64,000 bases of DNA from an uncultured Lachnospiraceae bacterium. Its GTDB lineage: Bacteria > Bacillota > Clostridia > Lachnospirales > Lachnospiraceae. Position numbers and translations under genes: made by a program. The stretch lies in assembly GCA_910578335.1 (NCBI GenBank), contig CAJTPU010000003.1, positions 62,001 to 126,000 of the forward strand. The letters are read 5' to 3'. Positions within the stretch are counted from its first letter, which is position 1. Each line of letters opens with the position of its first letter. The notes beneath the pieces are model-generated. The model was not told where the DNA came from and searched no databases. It was given only the letters and a program-made list of their open reading frames with translations. Of this stretch, positions 51,891 to 60,036 are shown piece by piece.

Positions 51891-51919
51891 ATTTTACCGT
51901 TATTTCAGTCTTTTTGCAA
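51891..51919 (-). promoter_or_regulatory. Internal promoter before adk
   Basis: TTGCAA, 17 bp, TAAAAT on the minus strand, 36 bp upstream of the adk start and just after the secY terminator. Confidence 0.7.
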
Positions 51920-51930
51920 TAAGATAATGT

Positions 51931-51965
51931 AAAAAGTATCCGGAGAAAACGACTTCTCCGGATAC
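51931..51965 (-). terminator. Intrinsic terminator after secY
   Basis: Perfect 10-bp stem GTATCCGGAG/CTCCGGATAC (51936-51945 with 51956-51965), then TTTTT on the minus strand, 20 bp after the secY stop. Confidence 0.9.
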
Positions 51966-51984
51966 TCTGCTCACCTTCAGGCAA

Positions 51985-53298
51985 TTAATCATTCAAGAAG
52001 CCTTTGTAATTACGCACCAGCATCTGTGACTCAATCTGCTTCATCGTCTCAAGCACAACACTCACGATAATAATCAGGCTGGTTCCGCCAAAGGAAACAC
52101 TTGCCTTGAAAAGCCCGTTAAATACATAGGGCAGCACGCCGATAATCGTAAGACCTACCGCACCGATAAAGATAAGATAATTCAGCACCTTCGTCAGATA
52201 ATCACTGGTAGGCTTGCCGGGTCTGATACCCGGTATAAATCCGCCCTGCTTCTTCATATTGTCCGCAACCATCAAAGGATTGAATGTGATGGAGGTATAA
52301 AAATATGCAAAGAAGATAACCAGTACGATATACAGCAGCAATCCAATAGAATAAAGCGGTTTCTGGGTATTGCACCAGTTTTCCGAATTGAGTCCGGCTA
52401 ACACCTCTCCCCAGAATCCGGTTCCCTGATACCCTACAAAGGAACAGATAATCAGCGGGAACTGCATAAGGGACTGTGCAAAGATAATCGGAATCACTCC
52501 CGCCGTATTTACCTTTAAGGGAATACTGGAGGATTGTCCGCCCACCATCTTTCTGCCCTGCACCTTCTGTGCATACTGTACGGGAATTTTGCGTGTACCG
52601 CCGTTCAGGAAAATAACCAGAACGACCATCGCAATAATAATTGCCAAAATAATAACCACAGCCAGAGCCTGCGTTGCAAAAGGCTTTCCCTTCACAAACT
52701 GTTCAAACAGCTTTTTCAAATCCTCCGGCAGGCGGGAAATAATATTGATGACCAGAACAATGGAAATACCGTTTCCTACGCCTTTTTCCGTAATTCTTTC
52801 GCCAATCCACATCAAAAATGCACTTCCGGCTGTCATTGCCGCGACCGCCGTAATGATGCTCAATACATTGTAGTTGACCAAAAGTCCCCTTCTGCCAAAG
52901 CCTACCGACATCGCCGTACCCTGAATCAGCGCCAGCGCCACCGTGACATATCTGGTAATGGAAGCAATTTTCTTTCTGCCATCCTCACCATCCTTCTGCA
53001 TTTCCTCCAGCTTCGGAATCGCAATCGTCAAAAGCTGCATAATGATGGAAGAAGTGATGTAGGGGTTGATACCCAGTGCCAGCAGTGACATGCTGGCAAA
53101 GGAACCACCGGTGATGGCATCGAAAAATCCCAGGGCGCCTCCGGCATTCTGCTCGAAAAAGCTCCGGAAATAAGCTCCGTTTACGCCCGGCACGGGAAGC
53201 TGTGAGCCTATACGAATCACAATCATCATGACGAACGTAAAAAACAGCTTCTGTCTTATTTCTTTTATTTTAAATGCATTCTTAAGGGTTGTAAGCAT
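51985..53298 (-). CDS. secY: Protein translocase subunit SecY
   Basis: A 437-residue, ten-helix channel protein. GSQLPVPGVNG near helix 1, the MVGGQSSSIPLKVNTAGVIPIIFAQ loop and FIPGIRPGKPT cytosolic loop are the family landmarks. Start at 53298 (GGAG 7 bases upstream). Follows rplO by 1 bp. Confidence 0.98.
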   Translation of the reverse strand: MLTTLKNAFKIKEIRQKLFFTFVMMIVIRIGSQLPVPGVNGAYFRSFFEQNAGGALGFFDAITGGSFASMSLLALGINPYITSSIIMQLLTIAIPKLEEMQKDGEDGRKKIASITRYVTVALALIQGTAMSVGFGRRGLLVNYNVLSIITAVAAMTAGSAFLMWIGERITEKGVGNGISIVLVINIISRLPEDLKKLFEQFVKGKPFATQALAVVIILAIIIAMVVLVIFLNGGTRKIPVQYAQKVQGRKMVGGQSSSIPLKVNTAGVIPIIFAQSLMQFPLIICSFVGYQGTGFWGEVLAGLNSENWCNTQKPLYSIGLLLYIVLVIFFAYFYTSITFNPLMVADNMKKQGGFIPGIRPGKPTSDYLTKVLNYLIFIGAVGLTIIGVLPYVFNGLFKASVSFGGTSLIIIVSVVLETMKQIESQMLVRNYKGFLND

Positions 53299-53299
53299 A

Positions 53300-53758
53300 T
53301 TACATCTCCTCTGCTGTTCCACCAAGCGCCCTAATCTTTTCCTCAGCAGCTTTGCTGAACAGGTCGACTCTTACATCAAGCTTTTTGGTCAGTTTTCCTT
53401 TTGCAAGAACCTTCACACCGTCTTTTCTTGCATTGATGATGCCTGCCTCCAGCAAGGTATTGATATCCACAAGGCTGCCGTCTTCAAACCGCTCGAGCTG
53501 ACCGATATTCACAATCACGATTTCCTTCTGGTTTCTGGGCGTAAAGCCTCTCTTCGGAATACGTCTGTATAAAGGCATCTGTCCGCCTTCAAAGCCGGCT
53601 CTGGGTGCTCCTGAACGAGCCTTCTGTCCCTTATGGCCTTTACCGGCAGTCTTACCGTTGCCTGAACCATGCCCGCGGCCTCTTCTGAAATTATTGCTGT
53701 GCTTTGAGCCTTCTGCAGGTCTTAAATTCGATAATTCCAATGAGTGCTCTGTACTCAT
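53300..53758 (-). CDS. rplO: 50S ribosomal protein L15
   Basis: A 152-residue L15: LSNLRPAEGSKHSNNFRRGRG and GRGHGSGNGKTAGKGHKGQKAR at the N-terminus, and GFEGGQMPLYRRIPKRGF. The spc-operon position rpmD-rplO-secY is canonical. Confidence 0.98.
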   Translation of the reverse strand: MSTEHSLELSNLRPAEGSKHSNNFRRGRGHGSGNGKTAGKGHKGQKARSGAPRAGFEGGQMPLYRRIPKRGFTPRNQKEIVIVNIGQLERFEDGSLVDINTLLEAGIINARKDGVKVLAKGKLTKKLDVRVDLFSKAAEEKIRALGGTAEEM

Positions 53759-53778
53759 ATTGCCACCTCCTTATCTGC

Positions 53779-53973
53779 TTATACTTCTTCTACTTTAATC
53801 AAATGACTAATCTGACGAATCTGTCCTCTTGTAGCTGCATTATCCGGCAGGATAACAGACTTGTTCAGCTTTCTTAAGCCCATGGATATTGCAGTAGCCT
53901 TATTCTTGGGAACAGCGCCAATCGTAGATTTAACCAAAGTGATTTTCAACATCTTTTCATTCTTTTCTGCCAT
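53779..53973 (-). CDS. rpmD: 50S ribosomal protein L30
   Basis: A 64-residue L30 with the LKITLVKSTIGAVPKNKATA start and ATRGQIRQISHLIKVEEV end. The N-terminal MAEKNEKM adds a few residues to the common 58-60. Confidence 0.97.
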   Translation of the reverse strand: MAEKNEKMLKITLVKSTIGAVPKNKATAISMGLRKLNKSVILPDNAATRGQIRQISHLIKVEEV

Positions 53974-54017
53974 CGTCTTCTCTCTCCTTTCAAGCCATAA
54001 AGCGAAATGATTTCACC

Positions 54018-54527
54018 TTAAGCCATAACCTCGTCTACGGCTTTACCGCGGTTTTTCGCCACTTCTTCCGGAGATTTCAACTGGCTCAATCCCGCAATGG
54101 TTGCAAGAACTACATTCTGCTTATTGTTGGAGCCTAAAGACTTTGTACGGATATTTTTGATGCCGGCAAGCTCGCACACAACACGGGCAGGACCGCCTGC
54201 AATAATACCGGTACCTTCGGGAGCCCTCTTTAAAAGAACGCTTGCAGAACCGTATTTACCAATAAAATCATGTGTAATACTGTTGTTATCGTCTAATGCA
54301 ACATTTACAAGATGCTTCATCGCATCCTCTTTTCCCTTGCGGATTGCCTCGGGAATTTCCGTTGCCTTTCCAAGGCCGGCGCCCACATGACCGTTACCAT
54401 CGCCAACAACTACCAAAGCTGTGAAACGGAAGTTACGACCACCCTTTACAACCTTAGTTACACGCTTGATTGTAACAACTTTTTCAGTCAATTCCAACTG
54501 ACTCGCATCAATGATTGCATGTTTCAT
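54018..54527 (-). CDS. rpsE: 30S ribosomal protein S5
   Basis: A 169-residue S5: RVTKVVKGGRNFRFTALVVVGDGNGHVG double-stranded-RNA-binding region and the GTGIIAGGPARVVCELAGIKNI C-terminal part. Canonical position. Confidence 0.98.
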   Translation of the reverse strand: MKHAIIDASQLELTEKVVTIKRVTKVVKGGRNFRFTALVVVGDGNGHVGAGLGKATEIPEAIRKGKEDAMKHLVNVALDDNNSITHDFIGKYGSASVLLKRAPEGTGIIAGGPARVVCELAGIKNIRTKSLGSNNKQNVVLATIAGLSQLKSPEEVAKNRGKAVDEVMA

Positions 54528-54545
54528 GGTTTCTTTCTTCCTTTC

Positions 54546-54914
54546 CTAGAATTGCAGTCCAGCTTCTCTGGCTGCCTCAGCTAATGCTGCGACTTTCCCG
54601 TGATATATATAGCCGCCTCTGTCAAAGACCACTGTTGTAATCCCTTTTTCCAATGCTCTCTTTGCAATGACAGTTCCTACATATGCTGCCGCATCAACGT
54701 TATTGGTTTTTTCAAGCTCAGCCTTTACCTCTTTTTCAAGGGTAGAAGCAGAAACCAGAGTGCTTCCAACGGTATCGTCGATAATTTGAGCATACATATG
54801 ACTATTGCTTCTGAACACAGCCAGACGCGGTCTTTCAGCAGTACCGCTGAAACGGTTACGAATTCTCTTGTGCTTTTTCACACGAACTTCTTGTCTTGAT
54901 TCTTTTCTAACCAT
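54546..54914 (-). CDS. rplR: 50S ribosomal protein L18
   Basis: A 122-residue 5S-rRNA-binding protein: KHKRIRNRFSGTAERPRLAVFRSNSH and the GYIYHGKVAALAEAAREAGL end. The ATG at 54914 is 9 bases after AAGGAG; the ATG at 54920 is only 3 bases after it. Confidence 0.97.
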   Translation of the reverse strand: MVRKESRQEVRVKKHKRIRNRFSGTAERPRLAVFRSNSHMYAQIIDDTVGSTLVSASTLEKEVKAELEKTNNVDAAAYVGTVIAKRALEKGITTVVFDRGGYIYHGKVAALAEAAREAGLQF

Positions 54915-54934
54915 TTTCATACTCTCCTTATCTG

Positions 54935-55477
54935 TTATTTCTTACCAGTCTTACCAACTTTACGTCTGATAGTCTCATCAGCATATTTGATTCCTTTGCC
55001 CTTATAAGGCTCAGGTCTTCTCTTATCTCTGATTTCAGCAGCGAATTGGCCAACTTTTTCTTTATCAATGCCCTTAACGATGATTACATTCTGTCCTTCC
55101 AAAACGGTTTCAATTCCTTCCGGGTCCGTCATCTCTACCGGATGGGAATATCCTAAGGATAAGGTCAGAACCTTACCGGACTTTGCAGCCCTGTAACCAA
55201 CACCATTTACCTCAAGCTTCTTCTCGTAACCCTCGGTAACACCCACAACCATATTGTGAATCAGTGTTCTGGTCAGTCCGTGAAGGGACTTCATCTTCTT
55301 TAAATCATTCGGTCTTGCTACCGTTACTTCCGCGCCCTCAAGCTTGATTTCCATCTCCTGAGGAAGCACCCTTTCCAGAGTACCCTTGGGACCTTTTACG
55401 GTCACCTTGTTATTTTCTGCAACTTCTACAGTTACGCCTGCAGGAATTGCGATTGGCATTCTACCTATACGTGACAT
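54935..55477 (-). CDS. rplF: 50S ribosomal protein L6
   Basis: A 180-residue L6: SRIGRMPIAIPAGV start, KMKSLHGLTRTLIHNM, and the signature PEPYKGKGIKYADE near the C-terminus. Confidence 0.98.
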   Translation of the reverse strand: MSRIGRMPIAIPAGVTVEVAENNKVTVKGPKGTLERVLPQEMEIKLEGAEVTVARPNDLKKMKSLHGLTRTLIHNMVVGVTEGYEKKLEVNGVGYRAAKSGKVLTLSLGYSHPVEMTDPEGIETVLEGQNVIIVKGIDKEKVGQFAAEIRDKRRPEPYKGKGIKYADETIRRKVGKTGKK

Positions 55478-55533
55478 GCCCGTACCTCCTATTATTTTGC
55501 TTGTTTAACAAGTTACTGCTCTTTTTCACTTTT

Positions 55534-55935
55534 TTACCAAACGAACGCCAGCACCTCGCCGCCAACCTGCAGCTCCCGTGCCTTTTTATCCGTGATAACA
55601 CCCTGATTGGTGGAAATAATGGCAATCCCGAGACCGCCTAATACCTTGGGCAGTTCATCCTTGCCGGCATACACACGCAGTCCGGGCTTGCTGATTCTCT
55701 TGATACCGGAAATAATTCTGTCATTCTTGTCCGCGCCGTATTTAATCGTGATACGGATGGTCTTGAACGCTCCGTCGTCAATCACATCATATTTCTTGAT
55801 ATAACCTTCTTCCAGCAAAATCTGGGCAATCGCCAGCTTCATCTTGGAAGCAGGAACATCTACTGTATCATGCTTTGCAGTATTTGCATTACGAATTCTT
55901 GTAAGCATATCTGCAATAGGGTCACTCATTGTCAT
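55534..55935 (-). CDS. rpsH: 30S ribosomal protein S8
   Basis: A 133-residue S8: DPIADMLTRIRNANTAKHD start and the GLGIAIISTNQGVITDKKA C-terminal motif. The ATG at 55935 or 55929 may be used. Upstream lies an unusually long 239-bp gap filled with tandem hairpins. Confidence 0.98.
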   Translation of the reverse strand: MTMSDPIADMLTRIRNANTAKHDTVDVPASKMKLAIAQILLEEGYIKKYDVIDDGAFKTIRITIKYGADKNDRIISGIKRISKPGLRVYAGKDELPKVLGGLGIAIISTNQGVITDKKARELQVGGEVLAFVW

Positions 55936-55990
55936 GATTTAGTTTCCTCCTTATCTACTTTTGACTTGAATCATGCTTCTCTTTTCATTC

Positions 55991-56174
55991 GGAGAATTCA
56001 CTTCTTCGGGAAGTTTGCTCCTCTCGGAAAATTTGCCCTGCAAATTCTCTTATAGGCAAAACATAGCAATTCTTAGTCAGCGTCCTTTGCTGACTTAGAA
56101 TTTCTTTTTGCCTTGGACGAAACATCGTATTTCTTAGGCGATGTTCTGTATCGCCTTAGAAATTCTTTTCGTCC
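55991..56174 (-). repeat. Tandem hairpins A, B and C between rpsN and rpsH
   Basis: Three ~58-60-bp palindromes in a row. A: 56115-56174, starting one base after the rpsN stop; outer arms GGACGAAA/TTTCGTCC, inner ATTTCTAAGGCGAT/ATCGCCTAAGAAAT, loop ACAGAAC. B: 56055-56112; GGCAAAA/TTTTGCC, inner AATTCTAAGTCAGC/GCTGACTAAGAATT, loop AAAGGAC. C: 55991-56049, weaker, outer arm GAGAATT/AATTCTC. A and B share loop, bulges (aaga and acgatg/gctatg) and TCTAAG frame, while stem bases change together. No gene is supported in this gap. Confidence 0.8.
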
Positions 56175-56360
56175 TTACCAGCTAGCTTTCTTCACTCCGG
56201 GAATCTGTCCTTTATAAGCCAGCTCGCGGAAGCAAATTCTGCAGATTCCATATTTTCTCAAAACAGAATGAGGACGACCGCAAATCTTGCAGCGTGTATA
56301 TGCTCTTGTGGAAAATTTCGGTTTGCGCTGCTGTTTTAATTTCAAAGATGTCTTAGCCAT
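56175..56360 (-). CDS. rpsN: 30S ribosomal protein S14, type Z
   Basis: A 61-residue zinc-type S14: CKICGRPHSVLRKYGICRICFREL supplies four cysteines as C-x2-C-x12-C-x2-C. Between rplE and rpsH as usual. Confidence 0.98.
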   Translation of the reverse strand: MAKTSLKLKQQRKPKFSTRAYTRCKICGRPHSVLRKYGICRICFRELAYKGQIPGVKKASW

Positions 56361-56374
56361 TCATTTACCTCCTG

Positions 56375-56914
56375 TTATTTTGCGAAAGGCATGTTGAATA
56401 ATCTCAGCAATTCACGCGCCTCTTCGTCTGTCTTTGCAGTTGTTACGAAAATGATATCCATGCCTCTTACTTTGTCAATTTTATCATATTCGATTTCAGG
56501 GAAGATAATCTGCTCCTTGATACCAAGCGCATAATTGCCTCTTCCGTCAAATGCATTCGGGTTTACACCTCTGAAGTCACGTACACGGGGTAACGCCAGG
56601 TTTACAAGGCGGTCTAAAAACTCATACATCTTCTCACCGCGCAGGGTTGTTTTACAGCCAATCGACATGCCTTCACGGATTTTAAAGTTTGCTACTGATT
56701 TCTTTGCCTTGGTCAGAACCGCTTTCTGTCCGGTGATGGTTTCCATATCCTTGACAGCGCTTTCCAAAACCTTTGCATTTTCCTTTGCCTCGCCAACGCC
56801 CATATTGACAACAATCTTGTCAAGCTTCGGAATTTCCATCGTATTCTTGTAGCCAAACTTTTTCGTCATAGCTGCAGCGATTTCGTCTTTATATAAATCT
56901 TTTAGTCTGCTCAC
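56375..56914 (-). CDS. rplE: 50S ribosomal protein L5
   Basis: A 179-residue L5: SRLKDLYKDEIAAAMTKKFGYKN start, ITGQKAVLTKAKKSVANFKIREG, and GIKEQIIFPEIEYDKI. GTG at 56914 is preferred: GGGAGGAGG lies 8 bases upstream and family members begin here; the ATG at 56944 has no homologous extension. Confidence 0.97.
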   Translation of the reverse strand: MSRLKDLYKDEIAAAMTKKFGYKNTMEIPKLDKIVVNMGVGEAKENAKVLESAVKDMETITGQKAVLTKAKKSVANFKIREGMSIGCKTTLRGEKMYEFLDRLVNLALPRVRDFRGVNPNAFDGRGNYALGIKEQIIFPEIEYDKIDKVRGMDIIFVTTAKTDEEARELLRLFNMPFAK

Positions 56915-56936
56915 GTTTGTTTCCTCCTCCCTGCTG

Positions 56937-57248
56937 TTAGTCAATCACTTCACCGGTAGACTTGGCAAAACGTACTTTCTTTCCGTCTTCCACCTTGAAA
57001 CCGATTCTGGTTGCTTTTCCCTTATGAACATACATAACGTTGGATATATCAAGCGGCGCTTCCTTCTGCATAATGCCGCCGTTGGGATTTGCCTGTGTAG
57101 GCTTCGCATGTTTTGTAACCATATTTACGCCTTCCACAATAACCCTGTTATTTTTTCTGTCAATGGCAATTACTTTGCCCTCTTTGCCATTATCTTTACC
57201 GGTAATTACTTTCACAGTATCACCTTTTTTGATTTTTAACGTAGCCAT
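56937..57248 (-). CDS. rplX: 50S ribosomal protein L24
   Basis: A 103-residue KOW protein: KIKKGDTVKVITGKDNGKEGKVIAIDR and GGIMQKEAPLDISNVM. Preceded by AAGGAGG; 22 bp before rplE. Confidence 0.98.
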   Translation of the reverse strand: MATLKIKKGDTVKVITGKDNGKEGKVIAIDRKNNRVIVEGVNMVTKHAKPTQANPNGGIMQKEAPLDISNVMYVHKGKATRIGFKVEDGKKVRFAKSTGEVID

Positions 57249-57259
57249 GCAGTACCTCC

Positions 57260-57628
57260 TTATAATACTTCGGGAGCGAGGGAAACAATTTTCATGAACT
57301 GTTTCTCACGAAGCTCTCTAGCTACCGGTCCAAAGATACGAGTTCCTCTCGGGGTCTTGTCATCCTTGATAATTACGGCAGCGTTTTCATCAAATTTGAT
57401 GTAGGAACCATCTTTACGACGTGCGCCTTTCACGGTACGAACAACAACAGCCTTTACCACATCGCCCTTCTTTACAACGCCGCCTGGTGTTGCATCTTTA
57501 ACAGAGGCAACGATAATATCGCCAATCTGTGCATATCTTCTTGTTGAGCCGCCCATAACCCTGATGCAGAGAAGTTCCTTGGCGCCTGTGTTATCAGCAA
57601 CTTTCAGTCTGCTCTCCTGCTGAACCAT
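57260..57628 (-). CDS. rplN: 50S ribosomal protein L14
   Basis: A 122-residue L14: QQESRLKVADNTGAKELLCIRV start and DDKTPRGTRIFGPVARELR late. Canonical place between rpsQ and rplX. Confidence 0.98.
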   Translation of the reverse strand: MVQQESRLKVADNTGAKELLCIRVMGGSTRRYAQIGDIIVASVKDATPGGVVKKGDVVKAVVVRTVKGARRKDGSYIKFDENAAVIIKDDKTPRGTRIFGPVARELREKQFMKIVSLAPEVL

Positions 57629-57661
57629 ATTTATTCTCCTTCCAATATAGTAACCGTACGA

Positions 57662-57916
57662 TTATTTCGCTCTTTCAACAATTTCAACAAGTCTCCACCT
57701 CTTGTCCTTGGACAAAGGTCTTGTCTCCATCACCTTGACAGTATCGCCGATATTACATTCGTTGTTCTCATCATGTGCTTTCAACTTGTAGGTATCCTTT
57801 ACAATCTTCTTGTAAAGAGGATGCTTTACGCGGTTCTCGATAGCAACAACGATTGTTTTATCCATTTTATTGCTTACCACCTTGCCGGTACGTGTTTTTC
57901 TTAAATTTCTTTCCAC
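57662..57916 (-). CDS. rpsQ: 30S ribosomal protein S17
   Basis: An 84-residue OB-fold protein: RKTRTGKVVSNKMDKTIVVAIE and the IGDTVKVMETRPLSKDKRWRLVEIVE signature. Confidence 0.98.
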   Translation of the reverse strand: MERNLRKTRTGKVVSNKMDKTIVVAIENRVKHPLYKKIVKDTYKLKAHDENNECNIGDTVKVMETRPLSKDKRWRLVEIVERAK

Positions 57917-57984
57917 GGTTAAATCTCCTTTCTGAAATTCCGCCCACTCTGTGAGCTATCTGAATGATAGGGAACGCTCCAAAA

Positions 57985-58188
57985 TTAAGCATTGGCTTTT
58001 TGTGTCATAATCGTCTGAATACGGGCAATGTTCTTTCTTACTTCTTTGATTCTTGCCGTATTATCCAACTGGTTTGTCGCGTTCTGGAATCTCAAATTGA
58101 AAAGCTCTTTTTTCGCAGCAACTAATTCGTTTGCCAATTCTGCTTCTGATTTATTTCTCAAATCTTCTACATACTTACTCTTTTTCAT
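57985..58188 (-). CDS. rpmC: 50S ribosomal protein L29
   Basis: A 67-residue, two-helix protein: LRNKSEAELANELVAAKKELFNLRFQNATNQ. The ATG at 58188 is used; longer in-frame readings run into rplP. Overlaps rplP by 14 bp. Confidence 0.97.
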   Translation of the reverse strand: MKKSKYVEDLRNKSEAELANELVAAKKELFNLRFQNATNQLDNTARIKEVRKNIARIQTIMTQKANA

Positions 58189-58615
58189 TTGACACACCGC
58201 CTTCCAAATCTGCTTTAGAAACAATCTTACACTTACAAGGGAGTTTGTGCATTGCAAGACGTAATGCTTCTTTTGCGGACTCCTCGGGAACTCCTGCGAT
58301 TTCAAACATTACACGTCCAGGTTTCACAACTGCCACCCAGTATTCCAGGGAACCTTTACCGGAACCCATACGTGTTTCTGCCGGTTTTGCCGTAACCGGT
58401 TTATCCGGGAAAATCTTTATCCATACTTTACCGGTACGTTTTGTATAACGTGTCAGTGCAATACGGGCTGCCTCTATCTGATTGGACTTAATCCAGCAGG
58501 GCTCCGTAGCCACCAGACCGTACTCGCCATAGGTAAGCGTATTGCCTCTTAAAGCCTTGCCTGCCATACTGCCACGGAATTGTTTACGACGTTTTACTCT
58601 CTTAGGCATTAACAT
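58175..58615 (-). CDS. rplP: 50S ribosomal protein L16
   Basis: A 146-residue L16: MPKRVKRRKQFRGSMAGKALRG, GRVWIK-like KVWIKIFPDKPVTAKPAETRMGSGKG, and EALRLAMHKLPCKCKIV. Start at 58615 or 58609, 2 bp after rpsC. Confidence 0.98.
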   Translation of the reverse strand: MLMPKRVKRRKQFRGSMAGKALRGNTLTYGEYGLVATEPCWIKSNQIEAARIALTRYTKRTGKVWIKIFPDKPVTAKPAETRMGSGKGSLEYWVAVVKPGRVMFEIAGVPEESAKEALRLAMHKLPCKCKIVSKADLEGGVSNEKE

Positions 58616-58617
58616 AA

Positions 58618-59271
58618 CTATTTCTCGCTCCCTTCCTTGTTTTTAGTGGGAAGAACTTCGCCTTTGTATATCCATACCTTAACGCCAACCTTGCCGTATG
58701 TGGTATCAGCCTCAGCGAAGCCGTAATCAATATCTGCTCTCAATGTCTGAAGGGGAATGGTTCCTTCGCTGTAAAACTCGGTACGAGCCATATCAGCGCC
58801 GCCTAGACGTCCGGAGCAGGATGTTTTAATTCCCAGTGCGCCCGCCTTCATGGTTCTGCCCATGCAGGATTTCATGGCGCGTCTGAAAGATACACGGTTC
58901 TCAAGCTGCTGCGCAATATTTTCCGCAACAAGCTGTGCATCCTTATCAGGTCTCTTGATTTCTTTGATATCAACAAGAACCTTTTTGTCGGTAAGCTTTG
59001 CAAGCTCATTTTTGGTCACTTCAATCTCAGCACCGCCCTTGCCGATTACAACACCGGGCTTTGCTGTGTAAATCACGACTTTCACCCTGTCGGATGCTCT
59101 TTCGATTTCAATTTTGGAAACACCGGCAGCATACAATTTCTTTTTCAGGTACTTTCTGATATTGTAATCTTCAACTAAATAGTCTGAGAATTCTGCTTCA
59201 GCGTACCATTTGGAATCCCAATCTTTAATAACGCCGACTCTAAGGCCGTGAGGATTAACTTTCTGTCCCAT
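58618..59271 (-). CDS. rpsC: 30S ribosomal protein S3
   Basis: A 217-residue S3: GQKVNPHGLRVGVIKDWDSKW start, KH domain (VVIGKGGAEIEVTKNELA), and GTIPLQTLRADIDYGFAEADTTYG. Start at 59271 fits the family; the 229-residue reading overlaps rplV further. Confidence 0.98.
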   Translation of the reverse strand: MGQKVNPHGLRVGVIKDWDSKWYAEAEFSDYLVEDYNIRKYLKKKLYAAGVSKIEIERASDRVKVVIYTAKPGVVIGKGGAEIEVTKNELAKLTDKKVLVDIKEIKRPDKDAQLVAENIAQQLENRVSFRRAMKSCMGRTMKAGALGIKTSCSGRLGGADMARTEFYSEGTIPLQTLRADIDYGFAEADTTYGKVGVKVWIYKGEVLPTKNKEGSEK

Positions 59272-59293
59272 AAATACTAAGCTCCCTTCCTTC

Positions 59294-59683
59294 CTACTTC
59301 TTCTCATCCAAAATGATGGTAATGTGGCTCATCTTCTTCTCAATCCTGTAAGCCCTGCCCTGCGCTCTGGGTCTTACGCGCTTCATGGTAGGCCCTTTGT
59401 TGGCAAAGCACTCTGCAACATACAGGTTTTCCGGATTGCAGCCATTGTTGTTTTCGGCGTTTGCAATCGCTGATTCTAACAGCTTCTTTATCACGCTGGA
59501 AGCGTATCTGGGATTGTACGTCAGCACTGCAATCGCAGTCTGCACATCCTTGCCTCTGATGGCATCCAGTACGAAACATGCCTTCTGAACAGAAACCCTT
59601 GCGTAAGATAACTTTGCTGAAGGTCTTGTATCTTTTACGGCATTTCTTTCTCTCTTAATTTGACTTCTATGTCCTTTAGCCAT
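59294..59683 (-). CDS. rplV: 50S ribosomal protein L22
   Basis: A 129-residue L22: KLSYARVSVQKACFVLDAIRGK, SAIANAENNNG, and the exit-tunnel loop region FANKGPTMKRVRPRAQGRAY. Confidence 0.98.
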   Translation of the reverse strand: MAKGHRSQIKRERNAVKDTRPSAKLSYARVSVQKACFVLDAIRGKDVQTAIAVLTYNPRYASSVIKKLLESAIANAENNNGCNPENLYVAECFANKGPTMKRVRPRAQGRAYRIEKKMSHITIILDEKK

Positions 59684-59738
59684 AGAATTTGTCCTCCTTT
59701 CAACTTGTCGCCCGCATCACGCTTAGCACCGGACGTTT

Positions 59739-60020
59739 CTATCTTACCTTGGATTTCTTTTCGTCTTTTCCATGTCCTCTGAAGGTTCTGGTTGCAACAA
59801 ACTCTCCAAGCTTGTGTCCTACCATATCTTCTGTTACATATACCGGAACGTGCTTTCTGCCGTCATGCACTGCAAACGTATGTCCCACGAAAGAGGGGAA
59901 TATTGTGGAGCGGCGGGACCAGGTTTTGATAACCTGTTTCTGTCCCGAAGCATTCATGGCGTCTACCTTTTTCAGTAAGCTTGCGTCAGCGAACGGTCCT
60001 TTTTTCAGTGATCTAGACAT
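59739..60020 (-). CDS. rpsS: 30S ribosomal protein S19
   Basis: A 93-residue S19: SRSLKKGPFADASLLKKV, TWSRRSTIFPSFVGHTFAVHDGRKHVPV, and GHKLGEFVATRTFRGH. Confidence 0.98.
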   Translation of the reverse strand: MSRSLKKGPFADASLLKKVDAMNASGQKQVIKTWSRRSTIFPSFVGHTFAVHDGRKHVPVYVTEDMVGHKLGEFVATRTFRGHGKDEKKSKVR

Positions 60021-60036
60021 TGTCTTTCCTCCTTAA

